Program-made: the position numbers and the translations under genes
Part shown: piece by piece, positions 1 through 8,339 of the stretch
Layout: every line of letters begins with the position of its first letter
Position numbering within the stretch: the stretch's first letter is position 1
The notes under the pieces: model-generated
Database searches by the model: none
The model's input: the letters and a program-made list of their open reading frames with translations, nothing else
Told to the model about the DNA's origin: nothing
Source of the DNA: Kangiella sp.
GTDB lineage: Bacteria; Pseudomonadota; Gammaproteobacteria; Enterobacterales; Kangiellaceae
Reading direction: 5' to 3'
Length of the DNA stretch: 64,000 bases
Assembly: GCA_028284185.1 (NCBI GenBank)
Contig: JANQSG010000020.1
Span: 124,001 to 188,000, forward strand

Positions 1-1
1 T

Positions 2-1060
2 GGGCAAACCTGGGGTAAACCAGTTGTAGCTAAATTACCTCGTAATAATAATGCCGGTTATGCCAGAAGATTAATTCTAGCCGGTGGTTATGACGAGTAT
101 TATGATAATCGTGCTAATGCCATTAACCCGGCTAATAATACTATATTGGGAGATGGAATTTACGATATACCATTTAAAGGTTCTGTAAATAGCGATAATA
201 ACTATTTACAGCTTGCTACAGAAAATAATATCAGTAACAGCATAGCGGCAGATGTAACTTTATTGGATCTCAATAATGATGGCATTGTGGATAATATCTA
301 TGCTGCAGATGTTGCTGGTAAAGTTTACAGACTCGATTTTAAAGCTGGAGTTACTACAAATGCGGTAGAGGTTTTTGCTGATGTTAGTGGCGATGCTAGT
401 GGTTCTTATCGTTTTTATAATAAACCTGATGTTGCTTTTGCAACTTATAAAGGTGAAAGTTTTGCGATTGTTGCTTTAGGATCTGGCCATAGACCAAACC
501 CTAAAGCCAAGACAACAAGAGATAAATTTTACGCATTTTATGATTTTGAGATAACAGGAACCAAGAGTGTTTCTAGTGCTTTAACCATATCAGATCTTTA
601 TAATGTCACTAATGTTGGTTCGACAACGCAAACCTTTGCTACAGTAGAGGAGATTCGGGATCCTCAAAATCCAAAAGATGGCTGGTATTTTGAATTAGAA
701 GTTGGTGAAAAAGTTCTTTCAGGCGCTACGACAATTAATTTCGTTAGCTTTTTCACGACATTTAAGCCGCAATCTGGAACTGCTAGTTGTTTAGCTGCCG
801 CAGGTAATAACCGACTGTATGGCGTTAATTTAGTGGATGGTTCTCCTGGCGTTAAAAAATTTAATCAGGGTACTGTGGACAGCACAGATGATCGCTATAA
901 TACCGTTGAGTTTGTTGGTATTGCTCCAGGTGTTACTTTACTGTTCCCTGATGATACGAGCATTGCAACGCTGGTAGGTACGCAAACCATCTGTTCTGGA
1001 CAAGATTGTGACTTTTTGCCTAGTGGTGTAAAGACAGTTAAGTGGAAGCAGACAGAGTAA
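2..1060 (+). CDS. pilY1: PilY1/PilC-type pilus tip-associated protein, C-terminal part (cut by window edge)
   Basis: The open frame runs in from the left edge without a start, so only the C-terminal roughly 352 residues are present. The first residues visible read GQTWGKPVVAKL, followed by a GGYDEYYD segment. Both are typical of the beta-propeller blades of PilY1/PilC (Neisseria_PilC domain). A calcium-loop-like stretch, DLNNDGIVDNIYAADVAG, lies near residues 84-101 of the visible part and matches the D-x-N-x-D-G-x-x-D pattern of the PilY1 Ca2+ site. PilY1 primes type IV pilus assembly and controls retraction and adhesion at the pilus tip. The next gene, 5 bp downstream, is a pilin, as in the fimU-pilVWXY1-pilE operon of Pseudomonas. 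The family call is solid; the specificity (adhesin, mechanosensor) cannot be read here. Confidence 0.88.
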   Translation, partial: GQTWGKPVVAKLPRNNNAGYARRLILAGGYDEYYDNRANAINPANNTILGDGIYDIPFKGSVNSDNNYLQLATENNISNSIAADVTLLDLNNDGIVDNIYAADVAGKVYRLDFKAGVTTNAVEVFADVSGDASGSYRFYNKPDVAFATYKGESFAIVALGSGHRPNPKAKTTRDKFYAFYDFEITGTKSVSSALTISDLYNVTNVGSTTQTFATVEEIRDPQNPKDGWYFELEVGEKVLSGATTINFVSFFTTFKPQSGTASCLAAAGNNRLYGVNLVDGSPGVKKFNQGTVDSTDDRYNTVEFVGIAPGVTLLFPDDTSIATLVGTQTICSGQDCDFLPSGVKTVKWKQTE

Positions 1061-1065
1061 TTATT

Positions 1066-1500
1066 ATGAAACAGAAAAAAATCGAAGGATTTACAATTAT
1101 TGAGCTTTTAATAACGGTAGCTATTATTGGTGTTATTGTTGCTATAGCTTATCCTGCGTATAGAAATTATGTGATAACTTCAAAACGAGCTGATGCAATG
1201 GCGGCATTAATGACTGCAGTACAGGCTGTTGAGCGTTTTAAGGGTAATAATAACTTTAGTTATGTGGGTGTTGATACTGCTAATGTGATTCCAACCCAAG
1301 TTCCTGTAGATGGAGGTGCAGCCTATTATAGCATTGCTTTCGTGGGAACTCCTACCACAGCTGCTTATGAACTAAGGGCAACGCCAACAGGTTCACAGCC
1401 TACCACAGATGGCTCATTAAGCATCGACCATTCTGGAGCTAAAAAGTGGTCAAAAGGAAATAAATCATGTTGGCCCGAGAGTGGGGGCGATAATTGCTAA
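1066..1500 (+). CDS. pilE: Type IV minor pilin PilE-like
   Basis: This 144-residue protein has a class III (type IV prepilin) leader: a short basic MKQKKIEG, then cleavage before F, giving mature FTIIELLITVAIIGVIVAIA with the conserved Glu5. The hydrophobic alpha1 segment is followed by a small globular domain. The C-terminal end has two Cys (KSCWPESGGDNC) that would form the D-loop disulfide. I chose the ATG at 1066 because it gives the canonical leader; an in-frame GTG at 1042 would add eight residues. It follows pilY1 by 5 bp and is followed by a rho-independent terminator, so it is the last gene of the pilus operon. The product would be processed by PilD and inserted in the inner membrane. 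I infer a minor pilin from its position next to pilY1. Confidence 0.88.
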   Translation: MKQKKIEGFTIIELLITVAIIGVIVAIAYPAYRNYVITSKRADAMAALMTAVQAVERFKGNNNFSYVGVDTANVIPTQVPVDGGAAYYSIAFVGTPTTAAYELRATPTGSQPTTDGSLSIDHSGAKKWSKGNKSCWPESGGDNC

Positions 1501-1511
1501 CCTTAGCTTTT

Positions 1512-1536
1512 AAAAAACTCCCGATGGGAGTTTTTT
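1512..1536 (+). terminator. Rho-independent terminator after pilE
   Basis: AAAAAACTCCC, a short GAT loop, then GGGAGTTTTTT forms a perfect stem ending in six T. It starts 12 bp after the pilE stop and closes the pilus operon. Confidence 0.85.
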
Positions 1537-1622
1537 GCTTTTGACAATGAAGAAGCTTAGTTTCTTGCCAATTTTACTAGGATATGTAGAATTGAGTCAT
1601 ACCAAAAATTTGGGGATACTTT

Positions 1623-2333
1623 GTGCGCGCTAAAATTATCAGCTTTGTTCAAATGAAAGGAGGGGCAGGAAAAACCACTCTTTGTGCCAATATCGCTTCA
1701 ACTTTATCTGACCGAGCCAATGTGCTAATGGTGGATACAGATTTTCCGCAGAGTTCATTAGAAACCTGGTATCAGATTCGTAATGATAAATATGTTATTG
1801 AGAATTTAGATATCGCAGTGGCCAAGAATTTATCTCAGCTACAAAAGGTGGTTCGAAGTAACCTGGATAACTATGATTATATTTTGATCGATGGCCACCC
1901 TCGAATTACCAATATTACCCGTGCCGTGGTGATCTTGTCTGATTTGGCGCTGATCCCTCTAAGCCCTTCGCAAGTGGAAGTTTGGTCAACTAAACATTTA
2001 GCAGGGATTGTTGAAGAAGCTAAGAATATTAATGTGCATCTTGAAACCCGAATTTGCTGGAATCGTTACCGAGTCAGAACCAATTCGGCAGAAGAAGTGG
2101 TAGCCGAAGCTAAAAAAGTGCTTAAAATTGAGGACTTGCCTACCAAATTGGGTAATCGTGTGGCTTATTTGGATTCTTTTGCACAAGGTTTAACGGTGGC
2201 TGAATGGCACGATCAAGCTGCTAAGATGGAAATCTGGTCATTAACTTCGGCCATTCAAAGAACGCTGGATAAACAAGCCAATCACAGGATCAAAACTGAA
2301 GCACAAGTTGATACCTTTGCTAAAGCTAAATAG
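1623..2333 (+). CDS. Orphan ParA/MinD-family ATPase
   Basis: A 236-residue P-loop ATPase. It has the deviant Walker A KGGAGKTT near residues 12-19, a MVDTDFPQSS switch I/Walker A' region near 36-45, and Walker B YILIDGHP near 80-87. This is the ParA-type partitioning fold. No parB, replication gene or conjugative gene lies nearby: upstream is the pilin terminator and downstream the aromatic operon leader. Such solitary ParAs can position cellular cargo (chemoreceptors, pili, flagella), but nothing here shows the cargo. The GTG start at 1623 places the P loop at the usual distance from the N-terminus. No terminator is visible after the stop, so read-through into the trp leader region is possible. 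Confidence 0.8.
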   Translation: MRAKIISFVQMKGGAGKTTLCANIASTLSDRANVLMVDTDFPQSSLETWYQIRNDKYVIENLDIAVAKNLSQLQKVVRSNLDNYDYILIDGHPRITNITRAVVILSDLALIPLSPSQVEVWSTKHLAGIVEEAKNINVHLETRICWNRYRVRTNSAEEVVAEAKKVLKIEDLPTKLGNRVAYLDSFAQGLTVAEWHDQAAKMEIWSLTSAIQRTLDKQANHRIKTEAQVDTFAKAK

Positions 2334-2383
2334 ATTTAAATGCAGGCAAAACCATTATATTTAAAAAAGTTATATATAAAGAC

Positions 2384-2412
2384 TTGACCCTTTAGCTTTA
2401 TTCAATTACCTT
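2384..2412 (+). promoter_or_regulatory. Probable sigma-70 promoter of the aromatic supraoperon
   Basis: TTGACC at 2384-2389, 17 bp spacer, TACCTT at 2407-2412. The -35 is good and the -10 is weak. Transcription would start about 2418-2420, that is, on or next to the ATG of the first leader peptide. No trp operator-like palindrome was recognised over it. Confidence 0.45.
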
Positions 2413-2418
2413 ACGCTC

Positions 2419-2463
2419 ATGCAAGGATTAAACACAAACAATATTTGGTGGCACGTTACATAG
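2419..2463 (+). CDS. trpL: Trp leader peptide 1 (14 aa, tandem Trp codons)
   Basis: This short ORF encodes MQGLNTNNIWWHVT and a TAG stop. It has 14 residues with Trp at positions 10 and 11, the same length and Trp positions as the E. coli trpL peptide ([14 protein letters not shown]). It precedes a classic set of mutually exclusive pairings. Segment 1 (2430-2443) pairs with segment 2 (2474-2484). Segment 2 (GCGGGCTT, 2467-2474) pairs with segment 3 (AAGCCCGC, 2501-2508). Segments 3 and 4 form the terminator at 2500-2525. A ribosome stalled on the Trp codons (2446-2451) would cover segment 1 and free the antiterminator. There is no Shine-Dalgarno before the ATG, and the likely transcription start coincides with it, so translation may be leaderless, as known for the Sinorhizobium meliloti trp leader. 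Confidence 0.85.
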   Translation: MQGLNTNNIWWHVT

Positions 2464-2499
2464 GTAGCGGGCTTATTGGTGTTTATTTGAAAGTTTTCC

Positions 2500-2525
2500 A
2501 AAGCCCGCAAAATGCGGGCTTTTTT
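2500..2525 (+). terminator. Attenuator 1 terminator hairpin
   Basis: AAAGCCCGCA (2500-2509), AAA loop, TGCGGGCTTT (2513-2522), a 10-bp stem running into a T tract (2520-2525). Its left arm is also the target of an 8-bp perfect antiterminator pairing with 2467-2474, directly after the stop codon of leader peptide 1. This is standard transcription-attenuation architecture. Confidence 0.88.
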
Positions 2526-2560
2526 ATGGCAGTTACAAGTAAAGATTAAAGAGTATATAA

Positions 2561-2653
2561 ATGCAACTAACTTATTTTTTGAATGAAAGTTTCAGCAGCT
2601 ACTGGTGGCATTGGCTTAGGCGGCTTTGGTTCGAGGAAGAGTTATGTAATTGA
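2561..2653 (+). CDS. Second leader peptide (30 aa, rich in Trp, Tyr and Phe)
   Basis: An ATG at 2561, 7 bp after an AAAGAG ribosome-binding site, opens a 30-codon ORF starting MQLTYFLNESFSSYWWHW and ending in TGA at 2651-2653. It has four Trp (codons 15, 16, 18, 23), three Phe (6, 11, 24) and two Tyr (5, 14): nine aromatics in 30 residues. A second terminator hairpin follows 15 bp after the stop. A partial antiterminator is visible within the ORF: AGGCGGCTTT (2618-2627) can pair, with one bulge, with the left arm of that terminator. It therefore looks like a second attenuator that could sense more than tryptophan. This fits the downstream operon, which starts with DAHP synthase and ends with aroA-aroC. 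Confidence 0.78.
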   Translation: MQLTYFLNESFSSYWWHWLRRLWFEEELCN

Positions 2654-2667
2654 CATATAAATCCACT

Positions 2668-2703
2668 AAAGCCCGCTTCATCAAATGATTAAGCGGGTTT
2701 TTT
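2668..2703 (+). terminator. Attenuator 2 terminator hairpin
   Basis: CCCGCTT (2672-2678), 12-nt loop, AAGCGGG (2691-2697), extended by A/T pairs and followed by T tract 2698-2703. It sits between leader peptide 2 and the aroF ribosome-binding site, where it must be read through to express the operon. Confidence 0.85.
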
Positions 2704-2746
2704 ATGTCCAAAAAATAAGCAAGAAATTAAATTTTAAGGAAACAAG

Positions 2747-3796
2747 ATGATTATTATTTTAAAAGCTGATACTAGCGAAGCTGATGCAAAAGAGATATTG
2801 GCACAAATTGAACAATCCGGTTTGCAGCCACTGCATATGCCTGGAGTGGAAAGAACGGTGCTGGGGGCGCTGGGTGATGAGCGTGTATTGCAATCACTGC
2901 ATTTGGAAAATCACCCGCAAGTAGAAGCGATAAAGCCAGTATTAAGCAAGTATAAATTAGTGAGCCGGGAAATCTATCCTCAAGATACTGTTATTCAGCT
3001 TGGCAAGACTCCAGTGGGTTCTCAGCAGTTTACCATTATGGGCGGACCTTGTGCTATTGAAAGTGAAGAGCAGTTACTGGAAACTGCGCAGCAGGTAAAA
3101 GCGGCTGGAGCTACAGTATTGCGTGGCGGTGCTTTTAAACCAAGAACCAGCCCATATTCATTTCAGGGATTAGGCGTTGCAGGCTTAAAAATTATGCAGC
3201 AAGTTGGCCAGGAAACGAGACTGGATACCATAACTGAGTTGATGGATATCAAAGATCTGGATGATGTTGCGCGTTATACCTCAGCGATACAAGTTGGTGC
3301 CCGCAATATGCAGAATTATTCTTTGTTAAAGGCAGTTGGTGAAACACAAAAACCGATTTTGTTAAAGCGAGGATTATCTGCCACCATCGAAGAGTTACTG
3401 TTAGCTGCTGAATACATAGTAGCTACTGGTAACCCTAATGTTATGATTTGTGAAAGAGGTATTCGCACTTTTGAAACAGCCACTCGCAATACTTTGGACT
3501 TGAATGCGGTTGCTTATATCAAAGAAAAAAGCCACTTGCCGGTGATTGTCGATCCATCACATGGTACTGGTGTACGAACTTTAGTCGGCCCAATGGCGAA
3601 AGCGGGTGTGGCTTGTGGTGCCGACGGTTTGATTATTGAGTGTCATCGCAATCCTCGCGAGTCGGTTTCGGATGCTGCCCAGGCATTGTCGCCAACTGAT
3701 TTTTCCGAGCTTGTGCAACAGCTTAGACCTTTTATCGAAGCCAGTGGACGCACATTCATTCCACTACCGGATGCAGACCAGCTTGGTGCAAGCTGA
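2747..3796 (+). CDS. aroF: 3-deoxy-7-phosphoheptulonate (DAHP) synthase, type I-beta
   Basis: 349 residues. It condenses phosphoenolpyruvate and erythrose 4-phosphate, the first step of the shikimate pathway. The N-terminal roughly 90 residues ([10 protein letters not shown]...[10 protein letters not shown]) form the ferredoxin-like regulatory domain of I-beta enzymes such as that of Thermotoga maritima. The barrel follows with [10 protein letters not shown] near 98-107, [14 protein letters not shown] near 128-141, and [10 protein letters not shown] near 265-274. Feedback control by Tyr/Phe through the N-terminal domain is known for this type but not shown for this protein. SD AAGGA (2736-2740) precedes the ATG. 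As first gene of a trp-aro operon behind two attenuators, it couples carbon entry to aromatic demand. Its stop overlaps the trpE start (TGATG). Confidence 0.9.
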   Translation: MIIILKADTSEADAKEILAQIEQSGLQPLHMPGVERTVLGALGDERVLQSLHLENHPQVEAIKPVLSKYKLVSREIYPQDTVIQLGKTPVGSQQFTIMGGPCAIESEEQLLETAQQVKAAGATVLRGGAFKPRTSPYSFQGLGVAGLKIMQQVGQETRLDTITELMDIKDLDDVARYTSAIQVGARNMQNYSLLKAVGETQKPILLKRGLSATIEELLLAAEYIVATGNPNVMICERGIRTFETATRNTLDLNAVAYIKEKSHLPVIVDPSHGTGVRTLVGPMAKAGVACGADGLIIECHRNPRESVSDAAQALSPTDFSELVQQLRPFIEASGRTFIPLPDADQLGAS

Positions 3797-5352
3797 TGTA
3801 CGTTAATACTTTAACTAAAAAGTTGCCTTTAAGTTTAACGCCTTTTGAGGCTTATAATCGTTTATGCGTGGCAGGCAATAAAGCACATAGTGCCTTATTG
3901 GAAACTGCTGAGGTGGGTACTCATAATCATCAAAAAAGTGTGATTATGGTTTCAGCAGCGGTAAAAATTTATGCCACAAATCATCATGTAATATTGGAGG
4001 CGTTAAATGAAAATGGCACTTCATTTTTGCAAAACTTCGATAACAGTGATTTAAAGCAATTTGTAATTGAACAAGATGAACAGCAAATACAACTAACTCT
4101 TAAGAATAGTCCACCAAATATCGATGAAGAGAAAAGGTTAACCGAATCTTCAGTGCTCGATATATTAAAGGAAATCATCAAACAAACCCACTCTGCTAAT
4201 ATCGAAAACAACCAATCCTCCTGCTTGATCGGCGCCTTTAGTTTTGATTTGGTTGATCAGTTTGAACAATTACCAGCGGTTGACAAGCAGGATGAAGATT
4301 ATTGCTTTTATTTAGCTGATCAACTGCTGATTCAATCTATTGATAGTCAATCAGCAATCATTGTAGTGAAAGGTTTTGCGGATAATGGCAATAATACCAT
4401 TCGTTTAGGGTTGAATATTGATACGATAGAAAAGAATTTAAACAATCCAGTTAAGCACAGGGTAGCTAAAACAATAGCTAATAATATTGCTCTTGATCTT
4501 TCTGATGAAGTTTTTGCAGAAAAGGTAAATGCCATTAAGCAAAACATTATTGATGGTGATGCTTTTCAAGTGGTTTTATCGCGTACCTATCAGGTCGATT
4601 GCGCAGACGCACTAACCAGTTATGACGTTTTAAGGCAAACCAATCCAAGTCCTTATATGTATTTTATAAACTTTGGCGATAAGCAGTTATTAGGTGCCAG
4701 TCCCGAGAGTGCGTTGAAAGTAAACAGGCAAAAAGAAGTTTTGTTATACCCAATTGCTGGAACCCGCAAAAGAGCTGTTTCTGAGGCAGGAATTGATTAT
4801 GAAAAGGACTCTAAAACGGAATTCGAATTAATACAAGATCAAAAAGAAACCGCAGAACATATGATGTTGGTAGATTTAGCTAGGAATGATTTGGCAAGAA
4901 TTGTTCAGGCTGGCAGCCGGCGAGTTACTCAGCTTAAACAACTAGTTAGATATTCTCATGTAATGCATTTGGTTTCCGAAGTTCGTGGGTTGCTAAAACC
5001 TGCTATCGACTGCCTGGATGCCTATCGAGCTTGTGCCAATATGGGAACTTTGAGTGGTGCGCCTAAGATAAAAGCAATGCAAATTATTCGCCAGCAGGAA
5101 CAAAAAGCTCGTGGCTTTTACGGTGGTGCGGTAGCTATTATCAATGCTAACCAGGAGTTTGACAGTGCTATTATTATTCGTTCCGCAGTCGTTAAGGATA
5201 ATAAGGCTTTTATCAGTGCCGGTGCTGGAATTGTTTACGACTCTAATGAGAAAAATGAAACCCAGGAAACCTATAATAAAGCCAGGGTAGTAATTGATGC
5301 CTGTTTACAGGCCAATAAGCAATTATTGGTAAAGCAGGAGGCTGTCATATGA
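3796..5352 (+). CDS. trpE: Anthranilate synthase component I
   Basis: 518 residues, full length for the enterobacterial/Vibrio-type TrpE. It converts chorismate plus ammonia (supplied by TrpG) to anthranilate. The N-terminal region contains ALLETAEVGT near 34-43, equivalent to the LLES motif that binds feedback-inhibiting Trp. The chorismate-binding half has FQVVLSRTYQV, SPSPYMYF-like NPSPYMYFINF, LLYPIAGTRKR, MLVDLARNDLARI and GAPKIKAMQII. The start overlaps the aroF stop and the end overlaps trpG by 4 bp (ATGA), which suggests translational coupling and stoichiometric production with TrpG. TrpE, TrpG and TrpD are separate genes here, not the TrpGD fusion of E. coli. Confidence 0.96.
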   Translation: MYVNTLTKKLPLSLTPFEAYNRLCVAGNKAHSALLETAEVGTHNHQKSVIMVSAAVKIYATNHHVILEALNENGTSFLQNFDNSDLKQFVIEQDEQQIQLTLKNSPPNIDEEKRLTESSVLDILKEIIKQTHSANIENNQSSCLIGAFSFDLVDQFEQLPAVDKQDEDYCFYLADQLLIQSIDSQSAIIVVKGFADNGNNTIRLGLNIDTIEKNLNNPVKHRVAKTIANNIALDLSDEVFAEKVNAIKQNIIDGDAFQVVLSRTYQVDCADALTSYDVLRQTNPSPYMYFINFGDKQLLGASPESALKVNRQKEVLLYPIAGTRKRAVSEAGIDYEKDSKTEFELIQDQKETAEHMMLVDLARNDLARIVQAGSRRVTQLKQLVRYSHVMHLVSEVRGLLKPAIDCLDAYRACANMGTLSGAPKIKAMQIIRQQEQKARGFYGGAVAIINANQEFDSAIIIRSAVVKDNKAFISAGAGIVYDSNEKNETQETYNKARVVIDACLQANKQLLVKQEAVI

Positions 5353-5960
5353 AGATTCTTATTATCGATAATTATGATTCATTTATTTATAACTTAAGTT
5401 ATGAATTTGAGCTTGCAGGACACCAGGTCAGCATTTGTAGAAATGATGTGGATTATTTAAAACTACAGCAGCTGATACCATTAAACGATGCCATTATATT
5501 ATCACCAGGCCCGGGAGCTCCAGGTTCTGCGGGACACTGTTTGCAGCTGATAAGAGATTACTATCAGACTAAGCCCATACTCGGTATTTGTTTAGGCCAT
5601 CAAGCTATTGTTGAAGCCTTTGATGGTGGCGTTTCTCACGCCAAGTCTGTTATGCATGGCAAAACTTCGCAGGTTTTTACCGACAGTTCACCATTGTTTT
5701 TAGAGCTGGATGAACAGCAAATGGTAGCCAGGTATCATTCATTAGCGGCATCATCTGTACCTAAAAATCTTAGTGTTATTGCTAAAACCAGTGATGGAGA
5801 AGCGATGGCAGTAGAGCATAAAAAATATCCAGTATTTGGGATTCAATTTCATCCAGAAAGTATTATGAGTAAATACGGACAACGTATTATCGGTAATTTT
5901 ATTAAAATTGTTCAAACCGGCGATTCAGGTGATGGAGGTCAAGATGTTGCAGCTGCTTGA
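5349..5960 (+). CDS. trpG: Anthranilate synthase component II (glutamine amidotransferase)
   Basis: 203 residues, class I glutamine amidotransferase. It shows NYDSFIYNL near 8-16, LSPGPGAPGSAGHC near 51-64, the nucleophile elbow GICLGHQAI near 77-85 (catalytic Cys), and the His-Glu pair in FGIQFHPESIMS near 166-177. It supplies ammonia to TrpE. The start overlaps trpE by ATGA. The C-terminus carries a short tail (GDSGDGGQDVAAA) beyond the usual end. That tail is read through the trpD ribosome-binding site and start, so trpG and trpD overlap by 17 bp. Confidence 0.95.
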   Translation: MKILIIDNYDSFIYNLSYEFELAGHQVSICRNDVDYLKLQQLIPLNDAIILSPGPGAPGSAGHCLQLIRDYYQTKPILGICLGHQAIVEAFDGGVSHAKSVMHGKTSQVFTDSSPLFLELDEQQMVARYHSLAASSVPKNLSVIAKTSDGEAMAVEHKKYPVFGIQFHPESIMSKYGQRIIGNFIKIVQTGDSGDGGQDVAAA

Positions 5961-6951
5961 AAATATCTATCAGGGAAAAAGCTTGAACTTGCAGCAGGCT
6001 TTGGCTTCTTTTAACGAAGTGTTAACCGGTAAAGTGGAATTACCTGTTGTGGCAGCTATGTTGGCAGCTTTAAAAACAAAAGGTGAATCTATTGAAGAGA
6101 TTGCTGGAGCGGCTCAAGCTTTAAGAGAACAAGCATTGCCATTTCCAAAAGCGGATTACTCTATGACGGATTGTTGTGGTACCGGCGGCGATGGTTTGAA
6201 TACGATTAATGTTTCAACTTTATCAGCTCTGGTTGCTGCAAGCCTGGGTATTAAAATGGTTAAACATGGTAACCGTTCGGTTTCATCAAACTGTGGCTCA
6301 TCTGACTTGATGGAGGCCTTGGGCATTAATACCCATTTATCACCAAAACAAAGCAAACGGTTATTGGATAACACCAACTTTTGTTTTTTGTTTGCCCCGG
6401 ATTATCATCATGGTGTTAAGCATGTGATGCCGGTAAGACAGTCACTTAAAACCAGAACCATTTTCAATTTAATCGGACCTCTGGCAAATCCGGCCAATCC
6501 TGATACTCAGCTGCTTGGAGTTTATGACGTAAAATATTGTGAACCTTTTGCGCAGATTTTAAAAATACTGGGTACAAAAAAAGCCTTAATTGTCAATGGT
6601 TCAGGTTTGGATGAGGTAGCGGTACATGCTTCCACCGATGCGGTTTTGCTTGACGGTGATGAAATTAAAAATTTGAAGCTTGAGCCGGATGATTTAGGAA
6701 TACAACAACATGATATTCAATCCATACAGGTAACAACTGTTGATGATAATTTACAAGCCGGTATTGCGGTATTAAAAGGACAAGCTTCCGAAGCGCATAT
6801 CGATATGGTGGCGGTTAATACAGGAGCGGTATTATTTTTGAACGATAAAGCCGATACTTTAAAGTCTGCTGTACAAATAGCCAAGCAGCATATTGTATCC
6901 GGTAAAGCATTTGACTATATGCAGCACATTAAGGAACATTCTAATGGATAA
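5944..6951 (+). CDS. trpD: Anthranilate phosphoribosyltransferase
   Basis: 335 residues. It transfers phosphoribose from PRPP to anthranilate. Visible are the PRPP-binding CCGTGGDGLNTINVST near 76-91, KHGNRSVSSNCGSSDLMEALG near 104-124, and KTRTIFNLIGPLANPA near 163-178, all family hallmarks. I chose ATG 5944 because it sits 5 bp after GGAGG (5934-5938) and gives the normal length. A longer in-frame TTG at 5908 would be inside trpG with no SD. It overlaps trpG upstream and trpCF downstream (8 bp). Confidence 0.95.
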   Translation: MLQLLENIYQGKSLNLQQALASFNEVLTGKVELPVVAAMLAALKTKGESIEEIAGAAQALREQALPFPKADYSMTDCCGTGGDGLNTINVSTLSALVAASLGIKMVKHGNRSVSSNCGSSDLMEALGINTHLSPKQSKRLLDNTNFCFLFAPDYHHGVKHVMPVRQSLKTRTIFNLIGPLANPANPDTQLLGVYDVKYCEPFAQILKILGTKKALIVNGSGLDEVAVHASTDAVLLDGDEIKNLKLEPDDLGIQQHDIQSIQVTTVDDNLQAGIAVLKGQASEAHIDMVAVNTGAVLFLNDKADTLKSAVQIAKQHIVSGKAFDYMQHIKEHSNG

Positions 6952-8329
6952 TATACTGCAAATGATTGTTGAGCATAAAAGGCAATTAGTAACTAATAGC
7001 CGTGATATAACTAGACTTGAACCAACTAATAAAAGTTTTAAAGAAGCCTTAGTAAAGCCTCAATTTGGTTTTATTATGGAGTGTAAAAAAGCATCACCTT
7101 CGAAAGGTTTGATTCGGCCAGAATTTGATTTGGCTGAGATTTTGCCGGTTTATAATCAATATGCGGATGCTATCTCTGTGTTAACTGAAGAACGATTTTT
7201 TAAAGGCAGTTATTCCAATTTACGTTATGTCAGTGAAAACACTGATAAGCCTGTGCTTTGTAAGGATTTTATTTTAGAGCCTAAACAAGTTCGCCAAGCT
7301 CGGTATTATGGTGCAGATGCGATTTTATTAATGCTTTCGGTGCTCAATGATTTTGAGTATCAGGCCTGCTTAGAGCAAGCCAACAAACTTAATATGGATG
7401 TGTTGACAGAGGTGCATAATAAAGTTGAGCTACAACGCGCAATTGATTTGGGTAGTGAAATTATTGGTATCAATAATCGAAATTTAAAAAATTTAAGCAC
7501 ATCATTGGATAATACCAAGCAATTAGCCAGTAAGGTGCCCGCTGACCGCGTGATCATAACCGAGTCCGGTATCTATAGCCATGATGATGTTCTGGATTTA
7601 GCACCCTATGCTGATGCCTGTTTGGTTGGTTCTTCACTGATGGGCAGTGTGGATTTGAAGTTGGCAGCGCAACAGCTGGTGTATGGTGATATCAAAATCT
7701 GTGGCTTGACCAGACAAGCTGATTTGGAGTTGGTTGAACAACAGCCCAGTTCGAGCCTGGGGGTGATTTTTGCGGAAAAATCCAAACGTAAAGTGACTGC
7801 TGAAAAGGGTTGTGTATTAACAGCAGATAAAAAATTAATAGGGGTTTTTCAAAATCAGGATATAGAGTTTATTGCTGCCAGGGTTTCAGAATATCAATTA
7901 ACGGGTATCCAGCTACATGGCGATGAAACGCAGGAATTTATTGATCAGCTACGAGCAAAACTGGGTGATAGGATTTTTATTTCCAAAGTCATTCATGTTA
8001 ATGGCAGCTTACCAGAGTTTGACTATCAAAATGTTGATGAAATTTTGCTGGACAGTCAAATTGGTTCGCAGCAGGGCGGTACCGGTGAAGCTTTTGATTG
8101 GCAGCTGCTATCAGAGCCTCAGATAAAGCTGCAACAGACAGAACTGAAAAAGAAAAAGCTACGTATTGCTGGTGGGGTGACCGCCGATAATATCCAGCGT
8201 TTAAAACAATTAGGTTTTAGTCGGTTAGATTTATGTTCCGGCACTGAGCAGTCAGCAGGAGTCAAATCTCCAGAAAAACTTCAACAGATTTTTGATAACG
8301 CCAAAATATTAGCGCGTTATTCTAAATAG
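6944..8329 (+). CDS. trpCF: Bifunctional indole-3-glycerol-phosphate synthase / phosphoribosylanthranilate isomerase
   Basis: 461 residues, a TrpC-TrpF fusion as in most enterics and marine gammaproteobacteria. The IGPS half (about 1-255) shows [15 protein letters not shown] near 39-53, [10 protein letters not shown] near 106-115, and [15 protein letters not shown] and [12 protein letters not shown]. The PRAI half begins at about 258 with IKICGLTR and continues with [23 protein letters not shown] and [10 protein letters not shown]. It performs two consecutive steps, isomerisation of PRA to CdRP and ring closure to indoleglycerol phosphate. ATG 6944 overlaps the trpD stop and is preceded by AAGGAAC. 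A start at 6893 would lie within trpD and is not supported. Confidence 0.95.
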   Translation: MDNILQMIVEHKRQLVTNSRDITRLEPTNKSFKEALVKPQFGFIMECKKASPSKGLIRPEFDLAEILPVYNQYADAISVLTEERFFKGSYSNLRYVSENTDKPVLCKDFILEPKQVRQARYYGADAILLMLSVLNDFEYQACLEQANKLNMDVLTEVHNKVELQRAIDLGSEIIGINNRNLKNLSTSLDNTKQLASKVPADRVIITESGIYSHDDVLDLAPYADACLVGSSLMGSVDLKLAAQQLVYGDIKICGLTRQADLELVEQQPSSSLGVIFAEKSKRKVTAEKGCVLTADKKLIGVFQNQDIEFIAARVSEYQLTGIQLHGDETQEFIDQLRAKLGDRIFISKVIHVNGSLPEFDYQNVDEILLDSQIGSQQGGTGEAFDWQLLSEPQIKLQQTELKKKKLRIAGGVTADNIQRLKQLGFSRLDLCSGTEQSAGVKSPEKLQQIFDNAKILARYSK

Positions 8330-8339
8330 AGGTTCATTT

